Origin: an uncultured Brevibacillus sp.
Lineage (GTDB): Bacteria; Bacillota; Bacilli; Brevibacillales; Brevibacillaceae
NCBI RefSeq assembly: GCF_947502445.1
Contig: NZ_CANMZW010000006.1
Location: 62,001 to 126,000 of the forward strand
Reading direction: 5' to 3'
DNA: 64,000 nt
Positions 59,572-64,000 of the stretch are shown in pieces. The position numbers and the translations under genes are program-made. The notes beneath the pieces were generated by a model. It searched no databases and was not told the DNA's origin. It saw nothing but the letters and a program-made list of their open reading frames with translations. Position 1 is the stretch's first letter, and every line of letters begins with the position of its first letter.

Positions 59572-61137
59572 ATGAGTCAAGAACAATACCTGAAAAAGAA
59601 AATGGGCTTTTGGTCTCTCACAGCACTTTCTCTCGGGGGGATCATCGGGTCAAGCTGGCTCTTTGGTCCTTGGGCAACAGCGAAATTAGCTGGTCCTGCT
59701 GCGATTATATCTTGGTTGATTGGTGCAATTGTGATTACTTTTATCGCACTTGTTTACGCTGAATTAGGAAGAGTGAAGCCTGAATCTGGCGGTTTAGGCC
59801 GCTACCCACTCTATTCCCACGGAAAAATGCTGGCAACCGTAACGAGCTATTCCATATGGCTTGGCTATTGTGCCACAGCGCCAGTGGAATCTGCGGGTGT
59901 TATTCAATACGCCAATCAGTTTTGGCCAGGGCTTTATGATGTAGCCAACGAACAGCTGACGACAGCAGGTATTTTGGCAGCGTGCATCCTGATGATCTTC
60001 TTCGTTGTCTTTAACTACTTCGGAGTAAAGCTGTTCGCTGTCACGAATACAGTGATTACCGTCATCAAATTCGTAGTACCTGTGCTTACGATCCTTGCCT
60101 TCTTTATGACAGGCTTTCATACAGAAAACTTTACGAGTCAAGGCTTTGCACCAAACGGGTATGGCGCAGGGTTGAGTGCCATTTTAACAAGTGGAATTTT
60201 CTTCGCTTACACCGGTTTTGGTAACGTCATCATGATGAGTGGGGAAGTCGTCAATCCGCGAAGGAACATTCCGCTCGCATTGATTGCTTCACTGGTTGTA
60301 GCAGCGATTATGTACGTACTGCTGCAAGTCGTCTTTATCGGAGCCGTTCCGCCAGAAATGCTGGCAAATGGCTGGAGCGGAATCAAGTTTGATTCACCGT
60401 TTGCAAACCTGGCGATGATTGCCAACATGGTTTGGTTGTCCTGGATTATTACAGCAGATGCGATGGTATCGCCTACAGGCTCGGCGCTCGCTTACACAGC
60501 CGGAACCTCCAGACACGTTTTCGGAATGGCAAAAAGCGGTTTTCTGCCATCCTACTTTGGAGTCATCAACAAGCGATTTGGTGTTCCAACTCGTGCCCTC
60601 GCTTTCAATTTCGTCATCGGCTTGCTTTTCTTGTTCCCACTCAAGAGCTGGACGGCGATTGTTGCCATCGTTGGGGCGATCGGGATTTATAAATATGCCT
60701 CTGCATGTGTAACCGTCATGGTATTTCGCAAGGTTGGATTGACAAAAGACAATGGTTTGCCAGGTATGGCTGTGATTGCGCCACTCGCGTTTGTGTTTGC
60801 TACACTGCTCATTTACTGGACGAAATGGGGCAAGGTACAGCTGGGGATCACGGGTTTAATGATTGGAGTAGCCGCGTATTTGATCACTCACTTTGTCAAA
60901 AAGGAAAAGCCGATGGAGATCCTCGGTGGTCTGTATTTGATTGTCTATATCCTGATGCTTATCCTGTTGTCTTACTTGGGCAATTTCGGTGGACTCGGTG
61001 TTCTTCCAGAGCCGTTCATGTCGATCATTGCAGCAGTATTAGGGTTCGTCTTTTACAACTTCGCAGTTTACAACGGTGTCTGGTATATGCGCAAAAAGGG
61101 CAACATTGCAGAGCTTGAGGAAAGCGTAACCCAGTAA
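59572..61137 (+). CDS. APC-superfamily amino-acid permease
   Basis: 521 residues, about 13-14 TM helices, GAGAGAGG before the ATG. Hallmarks of the amino-acid-polyamine-organocation family are WSLTALSLGGIIGSSWLFGP in TM1, AAIISWLIGAIVITFIALVY in TM2 and TGFGNVIMMSGEVVNPRRN in the TM6 region. Two extra C-terminal helices follow. It is co-transcribed with an argininosuccinate lyase gene 36 bp downstream. The substrate may be an amino acid or an N-substituted aspartate-type compound; this is inferred from the lyase. Confidence 0.88.
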   Translation: MSQEQYLKKKMGFWSLTALSLGGIIGSSWLFGPWATAKLAGPAAIISWLIGAIVITFIALVYAELGRVKPESGGLGRYPLYSHGKMLATVTSYSIWLGYCATAPVESAGVIQYANQFWPGLYDVANEQLTTAGILAACILMIFFVVFNYFGVKLFAVTNTVITVIKFVVPVLTILAFFMTGFHTENFTSQGFAPNGYGAGLSAILTSGIFFAYTGFGNVIMMSGEVVNPRRNIPLALIASLVVAAIMYVLLQVVFIGAVPPEMLANGWSGIKFDSPFANLAMIANMVWLSWIITADAMVSPTGSALAYTAGTSRHVFGMAKSGFLPSYFGVINKRFGVPTRALAFNFVIGLLFLFPLKSWTAIVAIVGAIGIYKYASACVTVMVFRKVGLTKDNGLPGMAVIAPLAFVFATLLIYWTKWGKVQLGITGLMIGVAAYLITHFVKKEKPMEILGGLYLIVYILMLILLSYLGNFGGLGVLPEPFMSIIAAVLGFVFYNFAVYNGVWYMRKKGNIAELEESVTQ

Positions 61138-61173
61138 TCGTCATCACAAACAGAAATAAAGGAGAACTTGGAT

Positions 61174-62493
61174 ATGAAGCTTTGGGGAGGCCGTTTTAGA
61201 AAAGAAGAGAACAAACTGATGGAGGATTTTAATAGCTCTCTGCACGTAGATAAGAGATTGTATGCAGAGGATATTAAAGGAAGCATTGCACATGTAAACA
61301 TGCTCGTGCAATGTAGTCTCCTCACTCCAAAAGAGGGGGAGGATATCGTACAATCGCTGATTTCCATTCGAGATGATATTGAAAATGGAACATTGCCGAT
61401 CGTAGGAAGCTACGAGGATATCCATAGCTTTGTAGAGTCCAATTTGACCCAGCGAATCGGGGATACAGCGAAAAAGCTGCATACCGCTCGAAGCAGAAAC
61501 GACCAGGTTGCCGTTGATATCAGACAATACGCGAAAAACAAGGCTCTCGAAGTGGTTGAATACATTGAGGAGCTCCAGAACAACTTGGAGAAAAAGGCGA
61601 GAGAAAACAACGTCATCATGCCAGGCTACACCCACCTGCAGCGTGCACAAGTCGTTACTTTCCAGCATCATCTGCTGGCATACTACAACATGCTGAAGCG
61701 TGATAGACAAAGAGTTCTGAATGCCATCGAGATCATGGATGAAAGTCCGCTCGGCTGCGGTGCCCTGGCCGGGACTACTCACCTGATCAACAGAGAAATG
61801 ACCGCCAAGGAATTGGGCTTCAAAAAGCCAGTCGATAATTTCCTGGATGGGGTCAGTGATCGTGATTACCTGCTAGAGCTGCTGTCTAGCTTCTCGATTC
61901 TGATGATGCATCTGAGCCGTTTGAGCGAAGAATTGATTTTGTGGAGCAGCCAGGAGTTCCGCTTTGTTACGATCGATGATGCGTACTCGACAGGCAGCAG
62001 CATCATGCCACAAAAGAAAAACCCGGATGCAGCCGAGCTGATTCGTGGAAAAACAGGCCGCGTGTATGGATCGCTGACATCGCTTTTAACTACGATGAAG
62101 GGATTGCCGCTTGCCTATAATAAAGACATGCAGGAAGACAAAGAGCCGTTCTTTGATGCATTGGATACTGTGCTGTCTTGCCTGCAAATCATGTCCAAAA
62201 TGATTGCGACCATGAAGATTAACAGTGAAAATATGAAAAAAGCGGTGAAAGAGGGCTTCCTCAATGCGACAGAGGTTGCTGACTATTTGGTTAGCAAAGG
62301 CGTTGCCTTCCGGGATGCACATAGCATCGTCGGCTCTATCGTCATTTATTGCGAGGATCATCAAAAAGCGATTGAGGAGCTGTCGCTTGCGGAATTGAAG
62401 CAGCAAAGCCCGTTCATCGAGGATGACATCTATGAATTCATTGAGTATCGCAACATCTTGAACAAAGGGATCAAGGTAGGCTTGCTGAAATAA
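61174..62493 (+). CDS. argH: Argininosuccinate lyase (fumarase/aspartase superfamily)
   Basis: 439 residues from the ATG at 61174 with AAAGGAG upstream. MKLWGGRFRKEENKLMEDFN at the start, HTARSRNDQVAVDIRQYAKN and the superfamily signature GSSIMPQKKNPD are all present, as is MPGYTHLQRAQVVTFQHH with the catalytic-type His. The reaction is argininosuccinate to arginine plus fumarate. No argG lies nearby; the partner is a permease and a regulator. It may be a catabolic or alternative lyase (the family also includes enzymes acting on EDDS-like aspartate adducts) rather than the biosynthetic ArgH. Confidence 0.92.
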   Translation: MKLWGGRFRKEENKLMEDFNSSLHVDKRLYAEDIKGSIAHVNMLVQCSLLTPKEGEDIVQSLISIRDDIENGTLPIVGSYEDIHSFVESNLTQRIGDTAKKLHTARSRNDQVAVDIRQYAKNKALEVVEYIEELQNNLEKKARENNVIMPGYTHLQRAQVVTFQHHLLAYYNMLKRDRQRVLNAIEIMDESPLGCGALAGTTHLINREMTAKELGFKKPVDNFLDGVSDRDYLLELLSSFSILMMHLSRLSEELILWSSQEFRFVTIDDAYSTGSSIMPQKKNPDAAELIRGKTGRVYGSLTSLLTTMKGLPLAYNKDMQEDKEPFFDALDTVLSCLQIMSKMIATMKINSENMKKAVKEGFLNATEVADYLVSKGVAFRDAHSIVGSIVIYCEDHQKAIEELSLAELKQQSPFIEDDIYEFIEYRNILNKGIKVGLLK

Positions 62494-62508
62494 GTGCATG
62501 GAATGTGC

Positions 62509-62548
62509 AAAACCCGAGGACTTTTCCAAGTTTCTCGGGTTTTTGCGT
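62509..62548 (+). terminator. Terminator of the permease/argH operon
   Basis: AAAACCCGAG, loop, CTCGGGTTTTTG; also usable in the opposite direction by the convergent gene. Confidence 0.85.
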
Positions 62549-62551
62549 GTT

Positions 62552-63709
62552 TTACTTGTCTGGTATTTTTTCGATTAGCTGACCAACCCATTTCTCCTTC
62601 TCTTGATGTAGTTCAAGAGCAGCGTAGACACCATTTTCCCGTTTCCAAAGCATGTACGCTTGCTTCTCGGTCGGATGGACAAGAAGTAATGGCATTGTAT
62701 CCCCTTTGATCCGATATTTTCGCAGCTCCGTTTTGGCTATCTCCTGTAAATAAGCGGCTTCGATGGGATTCCCAAGACTTATTGGGGGATGATGGAGCAG
62801 TTCTTCCATCTCAAAATAATCAATTTTTACCCAATCGACATTCGTCAACTGGAAAGCGGCAATCGCTTCCTCCCAAACTGCCTGTAGCTTCTGTTCCAAC
62901 TCTTTGTTTTCCTCACCAGTGCTCCGACTAAATTGAATTCTCATCAGTTCACCTTTGGCGTCAAGTGTAACAAAGTAAGAAAAGGAGTCATGGGAAGCAG
63001 GCATGCCTCTAGGCTGAAATTCGACGGTTGATTTGAGCCGAACCCCAGTAGGCTTTTCCTTTCCTTCTTCTCCGCTGATGGTTGCCGATGGTGTGACTGT
63101 GGAAGCGATATAGTCTTGCGCAAGCTGTTTGTCGATGTACGCAAGCCAGTCAGTAGCTTTTTCTTTGGCTTGTTCGATAGACAGAGGTGTTTGCGCGTCA
63201 TTTTCCAGTCCGTAGCGGGTGAATGCAATCAGCTGGCCGGTTTTTTCGTCGACGGTAATAGTAGCAACGTCTCCCTCTTTTTTCAATGTCATCTTATAGC
63301 CTTGACGATTGGTGGGCCTGTCATAGTCGCTTTCAATTATGTAAGGGAGCTTTAATTCCGGGAATGCCGTCAGTACCTTCTCAAAGGTAGCTTTGGCCGG
63401 GTCTGGTATATTGTCTAGAGAGGCATTTTTTGCGGTCCCTCCTGTCGTTATGAAGGGGGAGGGATGGGCCGACTGCTGGACAGGCAAAAGACTCTCGTAA
63501 TTTTTATAGAACAGAAAGCCAAAAAAGAAGACCGCTGCGCCTATCACAATCCATTTCAAGTGATAATACAATTGTAACTTGCTCTTGGACTGCTCCACTT
63601 TTTTTAACAGGACCTTCTGAATTTCTTCTGTTTTCTGTCCGGTTAAGGTGTAATGGGGCATGCTTCTCAATTTTTGAAACAATCTTTCATGATCATGAGA
63701 AAGTTTCAT
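62552..63709 (-). CDS. Membrane-anchored anti-sigma-like protein
   Basis: 385 residues, AAAGGAGG before the ATG. About 45 cytoplasmic residues precede a single TM helix (WIVIGAAVFFFGFLFY). The large extracytoplasmic region has PepSY-like modules (KATFEKVLTAFPELKLPYII, ATITVDEKTGQLIAFTRYGL) and a C-terminal LLVHPTEKQAYMLWKRENG. Its start overlaps the end of an ECF sigma gene, so it is a probable anti-sigma factor. It resembles the protein encoded at 40.7 kb in layout; no zinc-finger Cys/His motif is seen. Confidence 0.75.
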   Translation of the reverse strand: MKLSHDHERLFQKLRSMPHYTLTGQKTEEIQKVLLKKVEQSKSKLQLYYHLKWIVIGAAVFFFGFLFYKNYESLLPVQQSAHPSPFITTGGTAKNASLDNIPDPAKATFEKVLTAFPELKLPYIIESDYDRPTNRQGYKMTLKKEGDVATITVDEKTGQLIAFTRYGLENDAQTPLSIEQAKEKATDWLAYIDKQLAQDYIASTVTPSATISGEEGKEKPTGVRLKSTVEFQPRGMPASHDSFSYFVTLDAKGELMRIQFSRSTGEENKELEQKLQAVWEEAIAAFQLTNVDWVKIDYFEMEELLHHPPISLGNPIEAAYLQEIAKTELRKYRIKGDTMPLLLVHPTEKQAYMLWKRENGVYAALELHQEKEKWVGQLIEKIPDK

Positions 63710-64000
63710 GCTGTATTCCTCCTTTTGCTACAGGATTTAGCTCGTTTTCTAGTTGTTTTAGTGCACGATGCATCGTGACATTTACTTTTGTTAGACTCCA
63801 ACCGAGGATTTCTGCAGTTTCTGCTCCTGATAAACGCTGGATTCCCCTCAATATCAATACATCACGATAGGACTGCTTTAGCTTGCTGATGGCTTCATAC
63901 AGCTCTCGAGCATCCTCACTGGCTTCAAGTGCTTCGGTAGGTGTCTTGTCGGTGGATAAAAAGGAAGTCAGTAGCTTGCCGCTAAACAGCCTTTTTAGCT
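63693..64000 (-). CDS. ECF sigma factor, C-terminal part (runs off the right edge)
   Basis: The minus-strand frame entering from the right edge reads LKRLFSGKLLTSFLSTDKTP, then AISKLKQSYRDVLILRGIQR (region 4.1) and LSGAETAEILGWSLTKVNVT followed by MHRALKQLE (region 4.2 helix-turn-helix). It stops at 63693, overlapping the anti-sigma start by 17 bases. Region 2 lies outside the window. Confidence 0.85.
   Translation of the reverse strand, partial: LKRLFSGKLLTSFLSTDKTPTEALEASEDARELYEAISKLKQSYRDVLILRGIQRLSGAETAEILGWSLTKVNVTMHRALKQLENELNPVAKGGIQHETFS

Noticed and set aside
61144..61782. Minus-strand frame opposite argH
   Set aside because: Antisense shadow of a strongly conserved enzyme gene; no coding signal of its own.
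1..64000. CRISPR array or cas genes
   Set aside because: No regularly spaced short repeats with unique spacers and no Cas-like protein were seen.

Overview
The window looks like a low-to-mid GC, endospore-forming Firmicute of the Brevibacillus/Paenibacillaceae type. Supporting signs are AGGAGG-type ribosome sites, many TTG/GTG starts, a gerABC germination receptor operon, several ECF sigma/anti-sigma pairs, a SleB-type cell-wall hydrolase, a YfhP homologue, and tmRNA fragments whose tag ends in LAA. The genus is an inference.

Layout. (1) 1-5.3 kb: accessory genes on the minus strand (membrane proteins, a secreted MA-like peptidase, three unknowns) around a divergent XRE regulator with a palindromic operator and a ribosome-site hairpin. 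(2) 5.9-15.4 kb: a defence island with a MORC/MutL-like GHKL ATPase, a Z1-domain helicase-like ATPase, a PD-(D/E)XK protein and an AIPR protein in one tightly packed operon, then a C5-cytosine methyltransferase with its own promoter and an HNH endonuclease. (3) 15.7-31.9 kb: a mosaic of mobile leftovers containing several 3'-fragments of ssrA (tmRNA), a short IS3-family remnant, a DUF3800 gene with a divergent small RNA, and many pseudogenes (ECF sigma, DUF4179 anti-sigma, M23 peptidase, amidase, Fic toxin). Intact genes here include a SWIM zinc-finger protein, a sigma-like pair, a SleB-like hydrolase, a prolyl 4-hydroxylase, a VbhA-type antitoxin and a PIN-domain protein. (4) 32-38.4 kb: a catabolic operon (M20 amidohydrolase, transporter, beta-lactamase-fold serine hydrolase, CapA-like protein) followed by a one-component regulator with a GGDEF-like domain. 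(5) 38.4-45 kb: small membrane proteins, an ECF sigma/anti-sigma pair, another ssrA remnant, two secreted proteins, a GNAT/HxlR divergent pair. (6) 45-53 kb: a diguanylate cyclase gene split into distant pieces, with a gerABC operon and an inverted copy of the yfhP 3'-end between them. (7) 53-64 kb: MFS transporter, stalk-domain protein, a paralogous GGDEF-like regulator, an amino-acid permease with an argininosuccinate lyase, and a minus-strand ECF sigma/anti-sigma pair running off the right edge.

How it fits together. All ssrA fragments lie on the plus strand. They mark the segment as a repeatedly used tmRNA 3'-end integration hotspot into which defence and toxin cargo has been loaded and then decayed; the intact ssrA is not in this window. 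The most notable items are the MORC/Z1/AIPR restriction-type system, the DUF3800/small-RNA pair, the multi-copy ssrA remnants, and the two paralogous GGDEF-like/HTH regulators, each next to a catabolic operon with direct repeats just downstream of a good sigma-A promoter.
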